A DNA stretch of 64,000 bases. It comes from Membranipora membranacea (Eukaryota; Bryozoa; Gymnolaemata; Cheilostomatida; Membraniporidae). Of this stretch, positions 1 to 12,179 are shown piece after piece (positions within the stretch are counted from its first letter, which is position 1; every line of letters starts with the position of its first letter). The stretch covers positions 3,968,001 through 4,032,000 of the forward strand of contig OU612069.1 in NCBI GenBank assembly GCA_914767715.1, read 5' to 3'. Position numbers and translations under genes: made by a program. Below the pieces are notes generated by a model that ran no database searches, was not told where the DNA came from, and worked only from the letters and a program-made list of their open reading frames with translations.

Positions 1-63
1 TTTTGTAAGGGATAATGAAGTGGAGCTCTTACTTATTTGTATTTTTTAATTCATAAATCAATC

Positions 64-372
64 CTCCCAGCCGGCAAGGTTTAGCCAGCAACCTTCTGTA
101 GAGGTTGCCAATGGGCAACTTTATTGTTACCCAATATCCTCTGACATCACCTGTCTTTGATAGGTATGCCAGAGGGAGCCAGATATCCCCATTTCCCAGC
201 AACAGATATAATTGGTTGTAGATGCTTCTGCTTTTATACTCTATTTTCTTGCCATTGGCGATTGCAGAAAGAACTTTTCTGGACTGACAACACATAGCCA
301 ACACTCAAATATTGATGTATTTACCATCTATTAGTATGGCTCCAGCATGAGATCAGTTTACTCCCCATTGTT
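64..372. repeat. Dispersed repeat, copy 1 (partner at 57697-58003)
   Basis: About 300 bp that match 57697-58003 in the same orientation with scattered substitutions. Shared blocks include the run from CAGCCGGCAAGG through the GGTATGCCAGAGGGAGCC block to TATGGCTCCAGCATGAGA. Both copies carry a short minus-strand open frame of similar sequence (about 80-90 codons), which is probably just the repeat and not a gene. No terminal inverted repeats or target duplications were recognised, so the class is unknown. Confidence 0.8.
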
Positions 373-851
373 CTGGACAGGGCTCTCAACCACGCAGGTT
401 TAGCCCGAGTTACTCAGATTTTTGGGTTCAACTCAGGCTACTCAGGGGATTTTAGAATGTAAGCTAAAAACTCAGATTTTGCTCGTTGGCAGAGATGAAT
501 AATATATAAACAATGCTAAATGTTGCCTTACAATAATTTATGCCATAATGAATGATCCAGTATTAGATTGTAGTTGTGATAAGCTATGTAAATAATGGGA
601 AGATTTTCGTGTAACACAAAAACTTATTAAGTAAGGTTATCTGCCCCTGAATTTAATAACACAAAAACTCATTAATCAAGGTTATCTGCCCCTGATTTCA
701 ATCATGAAACCTACTAAGCAAGGTTATCTGCTCCTGATTATAATAATACTGCACTGCCTATACTAATAATGCCCCTCACTGCACTCACTGTAATAATACT
801 CTCACTGCACTGCCTATTCAAGTCATTTCTAAATCAATGATCAAACAATGA

Positions 852-1811
852 TCCCAGAGATCCCAAGAGATTATTATGGCTAAATAGAAATTAGAATTTT
901 AGACATGTTAAAAAGGTGATTTTGCAGGTGAACCGGATAAATCCAGGCAATGATTTCAATAGCATCACATTACATTAATTATGCCTTTCTACCCTGGCGC
1001 CTCGATTCGATTATTGCACTGCCTATACTAATAATGCCTCTCACTGCACTCACTGTATAGTAATACTCTCACTGCGCTGCCTATTCAAGTCATTTATAAA
1101 TCAATGATCAAACAATGATTTCTAAGCGTTATAGAACAGGGGCGTATATTCTAAAAAATTTCACTCGCGCAGCCCGATCCACACGCCGTAGGTGTGGCGG
1201 GGAGGGTGTGGGTGTGTGTCAATACACCGGGCTTTTGATTGGCTTGTCCAGCTCAAGGTCAAAAGTCAAACTATGTATGTACCGTAATTCCTCACTTATA
1301 AGACACCCCCCTTGGGAAAAAGTAAAAATGCTCCAGTTATAAAGCACCCATTTGAAAAAAAACCTTACATCGTTGGGATTCGAACCCACAACATTCTTAA
1401 TAAACAGTGATTACCAGGCAATCGACACTGAGCTATTCAGCCTGGTTTGCACACAGTTATCACGGATTTTGATATACGGATATCCGTCGTCCGTGATTGC
1501 TAATTTACGCCACTGTTATAGAGTATCAACACTTAACACCCCCAACTGAGATGAATAATAAAGATAAGATCAAACTTTTGCATGAGAATAATGTGTGGTA
1601 TTTGTTGTGGGTATTTGATTTCATTTGTGATAAACTATGCTCTTATTGAACTGCCAATCCCAGAGATTTGCAAAAGAGATTATTATGGCTGAATAGAAAT
1701 TGGAATTTTAGACATGTTAAAAAAGTGATTTTGCAGGTGAACCGGGTAAATCCAGGCGATGATTTCAATAGCATCACATTAGATTAATTATGCCTTTCTA
1801 CCCTGGCGCCT
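852..1811. repeat. Direct repeat pair of about 150 bp
   Basis: The stretch 852-1002 recurs at 1658-1811 in the same orientation with about ten changes; both end in the same TTTCTACCCTGGCGCCT block. A second repeated block (746-852 and 1011-1118), rich in CTCACTGCACT, lies directly against the first copy. The arrangement suggests local duplication of an older repeat, not two independent insertions. Confidence 0.8.
1370..1445 (-). repeat. tRNA-like (SINE head) sequence
   Basis: On the minus strand the sequence contains a TAGCTCAGTG A-box-like block and, about 45 bases further, a GGGTTCGAATCCC B-box. The spacing fits a tRNA-derived polymerase III promoter. The arms do not pair well enough to call a functional tRNA, so a SINE or tRNA pseudogene is more likely. 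Confidence 0.45.
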
Positions 1812-3228
1812 TTAAATCAATATTTTTACAAACATCATTTTTTAACATCATGTGGATTCATTTTTCACCTGTGGCGACGGCCTTGGTTAGTCCATATCAT
1901 ATGAATTGGTTCATCTGGATCAAATCTAAAATTATTTACGATTATATGCTTACAAGAAATGCTCTAGGTTTTTATTGATTTACTTGCTATCACAAACATG
2001 AAATGTTGCGAGAAAAGGATGCATATACTTTGTCAATAGAGGAACTTGCTACTAGAGTATGGAACTTGCATTTGAGGACATCGCTCTAGAAAATTGTGTA
2101 TGATGTGATCAAGGAGTTGTCTTTAACAATTAAATTAAAAACTTTCCTTAGTAATTTCTTGTCTATGGTACATATGCTCGTGTGCAAAACAGGCAGACAA
2201 TAAATACATCAAGAGGGAAACTCCACAACTTTTGAACATCATGAAAGCTAATTACTTTGAACTTAGATGCAACATTTTTTTAGCAACATACATTCTTTGA
2301 CTTGCTTTGCCAGCTATTCTTTGCACATAATCTTCAAATCTCAGGTGTTTCACCCGACAATATTTTGGTGCCATCTCAGACATACCCTCAGCTGTTTATG
2401 CTCAGGGGGTTTTACACCTTTATAATACCACTATGAGACATGCTAATATTAAAACTCAGGTTTCGAATCCTCCCAGGTTGAGAGCCCTGCTTATCCAGGG
2501 AATAAAAAAAATTGAAGTGGAGCTCAGCTCCACTTCAAGAAGGGTGTTTATAACCAAGAGTAGCTGAGCTCCACTTACTCACTGTACAAAAGTACCACTG
2601 CTGCCAGGTGATTGATACTGCAGGTGGAGCTCACTAGATTAATTGTTCTAGCCTACTGCACCCGATAGTGGTAATTCTTTCTTGGCAGCACATTCCATGT
2701 GATGAAAAGTCAAAACACAATCTCAGTCATAATCTGTGTATATTCAAACTTTGATATTCAATATAATATGGTTATCTGTGACTCCTCACTGTGAATGTCA
2801 TTAGCGGTGGATACCATGAATCTCAGCTGGCACCCTTGTTTGTTTTTTAAATGGACTATGGACAAACAATTTAGCCTGATTACCTTGGATTAACATTAAA
2901 ACATTGTGCCTGAAGGTCGGGTCAAGCCGACGGCAGCTCTAAGGGGAGCAACTCCAAATACAGAAAAATCAGAACAGGCTCGATCACGAGTAAACTGCTG
3001 CCAATTTAATTCCCTGGCAAAATTTCTTTATTGAATCCTTGATAACCTCACTGAGGTTCAGTTGGAAAATTCAATGGAATCTGTGTAAAACTTAAAGGGC
3101 CACCTAAACCAGTTTAGTAGACTAAAATTCTTAGCAATCTCTAATCGCGGAGGAACAGAAGTTTGTTTCTCACTTCAGTTCAGCCAATAACAGATTACTG
3201 AAGCTAAGAGCTCAATTGCATTCCTTAC

Positions 3229-5602
3229 CTCTTGTTTTTGTTTTATAATATGATCCTGGTATATAGATCTTTGGTTTGGTCTTCCACTCACGGAACGATG
3301 CATACTCATTATCTAATGAGTAGCTGCAGCTTGCAGGTTTTTGTTGTGTGGCTGTGTCATTGCAGTCTTCAAGCTTCCCACTGGTGGGGGATTCTGCCTC
3401 GCTGGAGCTCGCTGGTTGGTATGGTGTGTCGGTGACGATGAGGCGGTCTCGCCTTTCTCTGGTGGAAGAATCTGCATAGCTCTGTGTAATCGTACGATAG
3501 TCATCGTCATTACAATGTATAGGACAGAACTTCCTTCTGATATGACAAGGAAAGCCACAGTCCCGTGACAGCCTCTTTGCACAGTTTTTCTCGTAACCTC
3601 CGCAGCAGAAGCAGAGTAGAGAGAGGACGATTACCACCAATGAAAGCAATAGCCCAATGGAGAGCCCATATATAGTTCTGCAATAAGAGCGAATATTTTG
3701 AAAGTGACTACAGCTGATTTTCGTTGGCATGGGAGCAGTGGCTGGCTTTGGTGTATGTAGAATTTTGATTCTTCCACAAGGTTTGGGATATTAGAACAAT
3801 AATGCAAAAACGTTATCAATAAAACATCGTTTTTGGGCTACCATGGCTAGCCATGAAAAACCCTGATTGGCTTGTTCAGAGTGTAGGGAGAAATATATGT
3901 TGCCTCATTTTTTATCTTATAATTAAATACCATGCCACCTGGCCGTGCAACAGTGAAAACACACCGAAGTTACTACACCAGAAATGTGATCATCCACTAT
4001 AAGCCGAATAACGAGTTGCTCATTATTAGATGCTCATGTCTGTTTATTGAGGAGTGTAAATATTGTATTCTTGTACTCAAGATGGCCATCGACATCGATA
4101 GCCTAACCAAGATTGCTGACAATAACATGTGAATTGACTTGGGAGTTGTCTCCACAAGATCAAAGATAACACAACTCTTAACTATTAACACTCATCAACA
4201 CACATTGGTGGCTTCGTGCGGCCGAGGCTGGCCATAATGAGGTTGTACCGGTAAAAAACCTCAAAACAGGGCTTGACTCATGGTTGCTAGCTGGAGACAC
4301 AAGTACTGGGCAGTAGCACTCAGTAGCACTCAGTAGCACACTATAGTATGTTGTATAGTATCTTACAGTTGACTGAGGCTGGATGTTTTACGTCTGATAG
4401 CTTCCACATCGCTGTCACAGTTAATCTGGAATCCACCGCCAGGTCTATCCCAGCTATCGAGCTGTGGGAATGAAGTTCCTACAAACTTCTCATTATCTGT
4501 TTCTCTCTCGGAAAAGTAAAACTTTAGATCATGTGACCTGGTAGTGCTGTTTTTCTCGCACTCATAATTTCTCCACCTGTGTAAGTAAGAGAATGTTGAA
4601 GAAACTTAACATGACATTGTTTATATAACAGGCTCGTTGTAGTAAAGGAGCGCCACGGTAGCGCTGCAAACACCCTTCCCCCACCCCCTCCCCCGTCTAG
4701 AAAGCCAAATGAAGTAGCCTAAAGGTACTACAATCGTATAATCATTGTCAAAATCAGCTCCCTTTGCTATTTAAATGCCTTTAAATGCCTTTAAATGCTT
4801 TGGAGACCCGGGAAATTGAGCTGACATGGTCTTTGCCTCCCCTACCATTTTTCTGAATTAAAAACTGTCACAAACCTTGAAATACAATCCAGACTGAATT
4901 CAAGGCGGCCCACGCAGCATGAGGTGATATAATCCCGATATCGCTCGTACAGTACGACTGTGACGTCATCACAGTCCAAAGGTTTCGTAAACGAATATGA
5001 CGAATATGAGTTATATGACCTCACCAACCCTGTACACTGGAAGGTATCTTGCAGCTTGCATTTGCCAGCGTCAGCTATAGAGAGAGATAAAAAGGCAATG
5101 TCATGTCAAGGTTTACCAATAAAAATAGAAACCTTTGACAGAAAATCACTTTTAGGATAGTGCGGGCCTCCTGCTCACCTGATGCTCCGCCTCTGAATCT
5201 AAAAATAGGTCAATCACTAACAATGTGCTGGATATGATTGGCTGGTGGGAGTGAGAGAGCCAATGACCAGATTGTACTTGGTACTGATCTGGTAATAATG
5301 CTAGTTTATTCAGTTTCACTTTCACATTTCTAAGTAGGTACATTCAGAGATCTGGCATTGGCGCTCTTTCCCAACCAACCAGATCAGAGCCAACACACTT
5401 GTTAGGTATGTACATCACTACTTATAAAGAGAGCTGCAGAAGTGACAGTACCTCCCCACCTCCAGCTCTTCCAGCTGCACCAAGACTGTTATAAAGGGAA
5501 AGTTTTACTGAACTTACCGTAGCTTATCAGAAAACTGTTGCAGACCGTGCATAACTCAGCAGCAAGCAAACCTGTGACAATGAACAGCTGCACTGATCGC
5601 AT
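3229..5602 (-). CDS. Putative type I membrane protein, family unknown (four exons found, 3' end missing)
   Basis: Exons on the minus strand are 5602-5518, 5074-4876, 4576-4367 and 3677-3229; all joins are GT-AG and keep frame (phases 1, 2, 2, 1). The start at 5602 opens with a signal peptide (MRSVQLFIVTGLLAAELC). Exons 2 and 3 encode an extracellular part of about 135 residues with some seven cysteines, ending in a WDRPGGGFQINC stretch. Exon 4 begins with a membrane helix (TIYGLSIGLLLSLVVIVLSL) followed by a cysteine-rich juxtamembrane run (CFCCGGYEKNC to CPIHC) and a hydrophilic tail with several tyrosines. At least 314 residues. Exon 4 ends at a good donor (GTAAGG), so a further exon is expected to the left; reading through would stop at about 3212. 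I recognise no family; the signal peptide and topology are inferred from hydrophobicity. Confidence 0.72.
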
Positions 5603-6200
5603 TCCAGTTAGTGTCAGCTTAGCAGAGTGGTATAGAAAATAACTTTGTTATATAAACTATCGACTGAAGCAGTGAAAGGCCACACAAGCAGTAAAGCAGT
5701 GCTAGCCCACACAAGCAGTAAAGCAGTGCTAGACCACACAAACAGTAAAGCAGTGCTAGACCACACGAACCTTCACCATGGACTTGATCACTAGAAATAT
5801 ACAAGTTATGAATGACCACTTCTTATCTTACTATGTTTAATGTTAGCTATACTTTTAATGTTAAATCCATTTACTCAACCACAAGCTACTAGTAAACATT
5901 GCCTATTGCTGATGAAATGTTTACATTCTGAGCCTATGTGCGTGACTCATTTACTATCTTTCGACTACCGAGGAATGCAATCTGTCTTATCAGTTGATAT
6001 TACAAAAATGATTTTTTGAATGTATTGAAGCGCTATTATAATACGGGTAGTGTTGCGTAAAAGGATTTTTGATGAATTATCATACTGCATCAGAGAGAAA
6101 ATATGATTGACATTGAAGCAAATAATCATCACTCATAGCCTGTCAAAAAAAACGACCCAACCAACCAAATAATATCATTAATCATTTATAGGTGAGCAAT
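5603..6200. other. Intergenic stretch with a short tandem array
   Basis: Upstream region of the membrane-protein gene. Apart from the 30-bp array at 5673-5767 I see nothing identifiable. Confidence 0.4.
5673..5767. repeat. Minisatellite, about 30-bp unit, just over 3 copies
   Basis: A unit containing CCACACAAGCAGTAAAGCAG is repeated about three times with few changes, ending in a partial copy. It gives a short repetitive open frame on the minus strand (GLALLYCLC repeated), which is a by-product and not a gene. Confidence 0.85.
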
Positions 6201-6207
6201 AAATTAT

Positions 6208-7632
6208 CAGACTTGCCAACCTAAATTTTTCAAAATGCTTACAAAAATTTGAAAAATGCTGAAAATGCTTACAAACTCCAGGGCACCTTATATGACCAGA
6301 AATTGCCTCAAAATTTTTTCGAGCTACGCGTAAAATCTCTTCTCATCACAGAACACAGCTCTTCGCAGTAGCATTGGAATGCGAATTGCACAACACCAAC
6401 CTTTGAACTTGAATAATCATTAACATAATTGCAAAATTTTAAGCCTTGGTAGTGTCCGGAAGAGCTCTTCCCAATCTGCTTGCAAACAGTCAGCAATTTC
6501 TGTCCAAATTAAGCTCTTGTCTTGTCCCAGCCCTCTTGTTGGATCTATACATCACATTTTATGAAAACCTTGTTTTTAAGCTTACAGAGTCTGCGATGGT
6601 TTAGTTCAGTTCTTACGAACGAACTGCACCCGACCTTTTATCCAATTCCGCTTTTTATGCATATATAAGGGTTGTAAAACATGCAATAATGAGTATTAAT
6701 GAATTGCGATTGTGCTTAGTCTGTATGTATTTGGTGTGACATCTCACCATCAGATGAACATGTTTTTTAAATATCAAAAAAGAATCACTAATGCTAAGAC
6801 AAATTACACTTCAAAATAAGAAAGTTTTGGAGTATACTGTAACATGTAATCTTACAATGGATTTGGCATGAGTCTAATAAACACAGGGGCAGGATATCCG
6901 AGTTATCCCACCCCAACAATGGAGTGGGCAACTTTGTTACTCTCATTGAAGAAAATTGACTCATGTAAGCAGGGAGAATGAATTCAAATTTCCCTGATGT
7001 AAGACTTGAACACAGGTAAAAAGTCCCTATCAAATAAACACAATGGTTTTCCATACTGACTCTCGTGATCTGACTGGGCATGTAGATCACTGATAAACTA
7101 GGCTATCATTACCACAAAGCAGGTGTCGTAAGGCTAAGTATGCATCATGTGTGACTTGAATTTGCGCATGTGCAAGAACAATGAGTTTAGTTTGGGTTCT
7201 GATTGCAACTTCGGAAAGGGGAAATGGGATATCCCCTGCATAAACTGTCAATCAAAACCAGCTAATAATGACAAGGGAGGATAACTATTAATAACAAATC
7301 CGCACGCTTTGGGGAGTATGTCACCAGAGCAGGTAGCCAATCAGATGGCCTCGGAATTCCGAGATTCAATTTTGCAGAGATCAGCTCATGCCCAGAGCTG
7401 AGCATGCGCAGAATGATGGTTTTCTGTTGCCAATACCAGAGTTTAGACTATTAATCAACAATGACAATGCAAGTAAGCTGAAGCGTAGTAAACACTAAAT
7501 ATTGATAACCTAAATAGATAAACAGGTGTTTGGAAAACCATAAATGCGTACAGCTAGCAATTTGCGTCTAAAACTCAAATAGTGTCAAAGAAGCGTTCAT
7601 TAACGCTTTATGCGTACAGGTTGGCATGTATG
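6208..7632. mobile_element. Non-autonomous DNA transposon with ACTTGCCAACCT termini, interrupted by a second element
   Basis: The left end reads CAGACTTGCCAACC and the right end, reverse-complemented, CATACATGCCAACCT, giving a terminal inverted repeat of about 15 bp. Both ends are flanked by AAATTAT (6201-6207 and 7633-7639), a 7-bp target duplication. The element resembles, in inverted orientation, the 640-bp copy at 54267-54906. It is longer because the 364-bp element at 7052-7415 inserted into it and because it keeps extra internal sequence. No transposase frame was seen. The superfamily was not assigned. Confidence 0.75.
7052..7415. mobile_element. 364-bp MITE, copy 1, nested
   Basis: Flanked by a perfect 9-bp direct repeat ATGGTTTTC (7043-7051 and 7416-7424). 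It begins CATACTG and ends CAGAATG, a 7-bp imperfect terminal inverted repeat. It is exactly as long as the copy at 24815-25178 and differs at about 13 positions (roughly 96% identity by eye). A 9-bp duplication with short termini suggests a MULE-like or Merlin-like family, but the class is inferred. Confidence 0.88.
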
Positions 7633-8839
7633 AAATTATGTCTATCAAGGAGTATCTATTTCGAAAAGACTGTCTACATCCTATTTTGTCAAATCTTATA
7701 TTGGCTGGCATAGGATCCTATTATAGGCTCCCTGCGACCATATCCTAATTTCAGTTACACTGATCTTAGTTGGGATCCTTCCCAGTTTCATACCTCAGGG
7801 TTATAACCAATGTGCCCACAATGCATCTGAAACCAGAAGCTTTCAGGGCTATAAGACAAATCTTATATGTATTTGACTGATCTGTTGACAATTCTTTTGT
7901 ATTATGGGATTCTGGAGTGTTCAGGGATATTTGAGGACAGGATCATGTCCCGGTTCCAGCAGTTCTTGGTTCTTGCACACCAATCATCTTCAAAATACCT
8001 CAAAACCACTGGGTGATGCACACCCCTTATGCAGTATAAACAATCCCCGCAGCGTCATTGCTATAAAAAGTATCAAACAGCTGGCATGAGTATAGGGTGG
8101 CACCGCATAGGTACTCAAGAGGGGATTACTCTCCCTATATCAAAAATGGTGACTGTGGGATACTTCACCCTACTATATGGCCCTATCTGATGTGCAGTTT
8201 GAATAAGCTCCTAGTGATTACCAATTTGCTAATTAAGTATTCCTGAAAACACTTGTGTAGCCTCGAACCCTTCAGGATTTTTGTTTCCTCTACCTCCCCT
8301 AGCATTTTTTCTGAATGACGGCCCTGCAGTAGTGTGCATAGCACTACACAACACACAGCTGTTAAGTTAGAACCCATGAGTGGAGACGTCTTTTGAGGTC
8401 TTAATTGCCTTGTTTCAAGCGCTACAGGAGGTCAGCAGGTGTTACAAGAATGTAACAATACCGCCGCACACAATAGTGTTAGGGCAGTGTATCTGGTGTA
8501 TGGTGGAAATGTGTCGGTAGTGTAACATAATATATTTAAAGCCACAGTCCTGTTTGAGGGTTTATGATGCTGTCAGGTGTTAAAAAAATGAGGCAAATCT
8601 CATGCTGATAATCATATTATTATTTGAACTGTAAAGAGGGGCCAACTTCAGTGGTTGAGAAAATTAGAAGAATTTTCTTTTCTGTAGTTTCGACTGTTTC
8701 CGTAGGTTTGCCACGGTGATCCATATTTCTAGATATTTCTAGCATGGCTCAACTCTTTTTATTCTCTTCCCATTCTCAGAAAAGTAAAAATACCTTTTTT
8801 TCATCAGAAAATAAATCACTTACTTCACTTAGGTTGCAG
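7633..8839. other. Intergenic stretch without recognised content
   Basis: No exon with supporting splice sites, no conserved open frame and no clear repeat pair was recognised here. Short open frames lack recognisable domains. Confidence 0.35.
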
Positions 8840-9770
8840 ATTCCCTTTAGGAATAACGCGCCAGTGTATTCGCCTCCTGCTCACTCCATCTCAGCCGATC
8901 TTTTGCCATCTCTGCAGCTTCACTCCAGGACTTGATGTCAAATGTCTGCAACTATTCAAGAGCTTTCATTCTCCAGGTCTTCTGTAGTCAACCACGTTTC
9001 CTTTTCCCTTTAGTTCCCAACCAAAAATAGTGTGTGGGATTGAGCCTTGCCTTCTCAGAGTGTGCCCCAGGTGAAGCCATCTTCTTACTTCAATCATCTA
9101 AAACACTGGGTGCTGTCGACCCATTCTGTACACTTCCTTTATGTCTTTGTCCAACAGTATAGCTTTAAAATCCGGCGACAGCAGTCTAGGTGGAAGACTT
9201 CAAGTTTGTGTAGGTCATCCTTTGTCATCTTCCAAGTTTCACATCCATTCAATAAGACAGACAAAACATTGGAAGAGAAAAGTTGTAACTTGAGATCTCT
9301 CTTTACGGACTTTGACCTCAAGATTTTCCAGAGCCAGTGGCTTGATTGGTCCGATTTTGAATATATATTGTTACACCTTCAACCGCATCTATATTGGCTC
9401 AAAGACACTGAAAGTTGTTGACAAACTCCAGGTCATTGTTGTCCATGGTGTTGTCGATGATGAAGGAAATTACGAATGCCCATTTTCTGTGGATGAACCT
9501 TCAAAGTTTTTTGTCGGTTGATACGGAGCCAAAACTGCTGTGATGTTGTCACCAGATGACTAGTGAAGCTGGACATCCCATTGTGTGTGGTGGACAGTAA
9601 CGCTAAATCATCAGAAAATGCGAGATAGTTGAGCTTGGTGGTAAATTCCATCTCAGTCCAGTGCTATGATCTCCACCTGTTTTCTTCATAATGTAGTCAG
9701 TCACAGGTATAAACAACAAAGGAGAAATGACACACCGCTGACGGACTCCCCATGTCAGAAAAACTAAATT
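8840..9770 (-). pseudogene. Decayed non-LTR retrotransposon (LINE) reverse transcriptase, C-terminal half
   Basis: Read on the minus strand from about 9770: a GVRQRCVISPLLF block (equivalent to the usual GVRQGCVLSPLLF), then LAFSDDLALLS at about 9620, the catalytic YADD/FADD-type box with Ser in place of Ala, then DLKLQLFSSNVLSVLLNGCETWK and a CCRRILKL block near 9150-9300, and finally a degenerate RRWLHLGHTLRR to W..DRLRW tail down to about 8880. These are in order but in different frames with stops, so the copy is dead. The upstream endonuclease half is missing. The tail resembles RTE/CR1-like LINEs; the clade is inferred. Confidence 0.85.
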
Positions 9771-10022
9771 ATACATTCAAAAACTTGTGAAATTATCATG
9801 CTTTGGAATGGTAAGAAATTGAATGGGTACTGCAGTATTCCATTTCTAAAGCAGGAAAGCAGATAGTGGATCCCAGCAAACATACAGGATTCCCGATATT
9901 GTTACAATATTGGGATTTTAAGAACATTTTATTAACCTTTGCACTCAAGTTGATGACCCATATTTGGTTAAATATTTAGCAAATATTCAGGAAATATTTA
10001 TCAACAGTATATAGAATATCTC

Positions 10023-10164
10023 ACAATATTGTTTCACAATATTGGGACAATTTTGTTTCACAATATTGGGACAATATTGTTTCACAATATTGAGACAATA
10101 TTGTTTCACAATATTGGGACAATAATGTTTCACAATATTGGGACAATATTGTTTCACAATATTG
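10023..10164. repeat. 24-bp palindromic tandem array (CAATATTG units)
   Basis: About six copies of a 24-bp unit built from TTTCACAATATTG and GGACAATATTG halves. Each unit contains two self-complementary CAATATTG blocks, so the array can fold into many hairpins. More diverged CAATATTG-type sequence extends left to about 9890. Confidence 0.9.
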
Positions 10165-10923
10165 AATGATTATTGCATTTAAATATAATCATGAATATTT
10201 GTACAAGCCTCTGCAAAACCTTCACTTGCAACATTGGAGCCCAAGCGTCTAAGCAGTAACCAATAATTACTGTATCGTTCTGAGAGGAATCTACATTGGG
10301 GCCCATATTATTCTATGTTGGATCAAGATACTAATTATTGTAGTTGGCCCATGACCATACTATCTATTGCCATTGGTCAAATGAAGCGAAGTATTTATAC
10401 TCTCATACATATTTCTTTCAAAAACTTAATTATTTCCTTCGACCCAAAAAATTACCAATTACCTTTTTGCAATGCTTAGCGCACCAGCATACCTGTAAAT
10501 CATTTGAGATTCTTCGCAGAGAGGGATAGGGACTGGGAGCTGGGAGTTAGGCATCACACTAATGCCCTGAGCGTGTAAACTTTTTTGCAAAAACAATGCA
10601 GTCTGCCTAGGCAGCACATACCACAATTTTGGTATTATGCTGCTGTGAACATTCATTTTTTCTTACCCCAATGAGAAAACAAAATAGCTGGGGGTTCCCC
10701 TATAGGAATGGGGCGACTAATACGCCATTTCCTGCTTAACCCCAATAAGAAATAAACGTTTAAGTAAGTACAGTAAGCTGCTGGAGAACAGCATGGGCAG
10801 GGCAAAAACTTTATAGGAGGAAATTCGGCTTCGATACTTTAGAAAAGGCGGAAAATTTAGCACCAAAGGAGAGGAGGTTATAGCGGAACTCCCTTTCACC
10901 AAAATGCACAGCCCAATAAGGTA

Positions 10924-11722
10924 TCAGTAATGTTTAATATAACTTAAGCAGGCATCTGATTTCCACCTGCCGTGTACCTGTATCTGAGCTGCGGTCCATC
11001 CTCTCTTTCTAGCCCAAGTAGCCCCTTTATGACGGAAACAGTGCGGTGTGATCTTTGACTTTATCCCCGCTCGACCAGCTACATATTGTAATATTTTCCC
11101 AAACTCCTGGGCGGAAACATCAAAGAGTAGCGACGGGAGTTTATGCCCAAACAAATCCTGTAACAACAGCACTGGTTGCAAGGGTTCGCCTGAGTTGTCA
11201 ACAAGTTTGACCCTAACCTCTGTCTTAGAGTGTTTGAACAACCTCAGAGTTAAATGACAAGAGGTTTTATCCTTTGACCAATGCACATCTCCGAACCGAA
11301 GGGCATGGGAGCTAGCTGTGGTGCAAAACTCTGATGGTCGAAGAAACCCGTAAAAAGCGAAATTGGCACGCAACTCTAGGAGCAAGTATTTCAGCTGCCC
11401 TGTTAAGTCTGAGCAGATGACTGGGAGACACTGCAGTTTCCGTGACTGCTGTAGACTCATTCCTAAACCCTTTCAGCATCATCTTGAGTCTTTCTGAGTC
11501 CAGGGATACTTTTAGGTCTAACTTGCGAAAAGAATGGCGCAGGGCGGAGATGTGAGTCAGTACTGTGCTGTAAGCAAGGCCCTCTTTCTTCAGATGTGCA
11601 ATCCACAACTCCACAGAAGATTTACAGGCTTCTGTCTGGTAAGAAAGGCCCATGCCACCACAGAACCTTTTGAATTTGTTGAAACATTTTTCATAAATCT
11701 TTGCAGACGCTGGGCACACTGA
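10924..11722 (-). pseudogene. Tyrosine recombinase (Crypton / DIRS-Ngaro type), frameshifted
   Basis: Two overlapping minus-strand frames make one protein. The upstream frame (about 11719-11400) has a SAM-like core-binding domain (SAKIYEKCFNKFKRFC, then WIAHLKKEGLAYSTVLTHIS). The downstream frame (about 11460-10924) has the catalytic domain: Arg in GFLRPSEF, His-x-x-Arg in HCFRHKGATWARKRG, His in VHGRWKSDA, and the Tyr near the end (LSYIKHY). The full Arg, His, Arg, His, Tyr set is present, but a frameshift between about 11400 and 11460 separates the domains. Such enzymes move Crypton DNA transposons and DIRS/Ngaro retrotransposons; no reverse transcriptase or RNase H lies beside it, so Crypton-like is a little more likely, though a DIRS fragment cannot be excluded. 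Confidence 0.85.
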
Positions 11723-12179
11723 CGCACCGATCAGTTCTACAAAAAGAAGACGAAAGAATTGAATGAATCATTAAATGAGAATGAAAGCAATCACTTATGC
11801 GTTAAATTATGAAATTATTACATTATTCAAAGTGTATATTACTAAACTACCCTGATTTCCCTCCCCACAGCCAGATAATCCAAAAAGCATTAACTCTGGT
11901 TCCCAAGCAGGATGAAGTGGGGCGTTGCTCAACTCTTAAAGAAGTGCTTTCCTGTGTTGTATAACTCCAGAGTCCTTTGGGGTTACGTATTTATTAAGCT
12001 GTTATATATATATAGCGTAAGTATAAAGCGAGAAAAGCTATATAGTCCATAAGTGCATGAGTGACAAACCCCCCCCCCTCCCCCCCATCCCGAGGAGGCT
12101 GACTAATACAACATTTTTGACATCGGTTGAAAATAATTTAACCCTCCTCTCAAAATCTGAAAATAACCAAAGATCAAAT

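Larger units (their letters stand above)
373..3210. other. Gene-free left flank, repeat-rich
   Basis: I see no coding exon here. It holds two pairs of direct repeats (746-852 with 1011-1118; 852-1002 with 1658-1811), a tRNA-like sequence near 1370-1445, and a 27-bp palindrome at 2512-2538 with 13-bp arms around one base. The last exon of the membrane-protein gene starting at 5602 probably lies in the right part of this stretch but could not be identified. Confidence 0.5.

Noticed and set aside
2900-2990. Last exon of the membrane-protein gene ending TTTACTCGTGA
   Set aside because: Only three codons before the stop and a poor pyrimidine tract; not enough support.
3232-3582. Open frames overlapping the membrane-protein exon in other frames
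   Set aside because: Shadows of the exon 3229-3677; no splice support.
5178-5197. Tiny exon between exons 1 and 2 of the membrane protein
   Set aside because: A donor (GTGAGC) and acceptors exist, but exon 1 joins exon 2 in frame without it.
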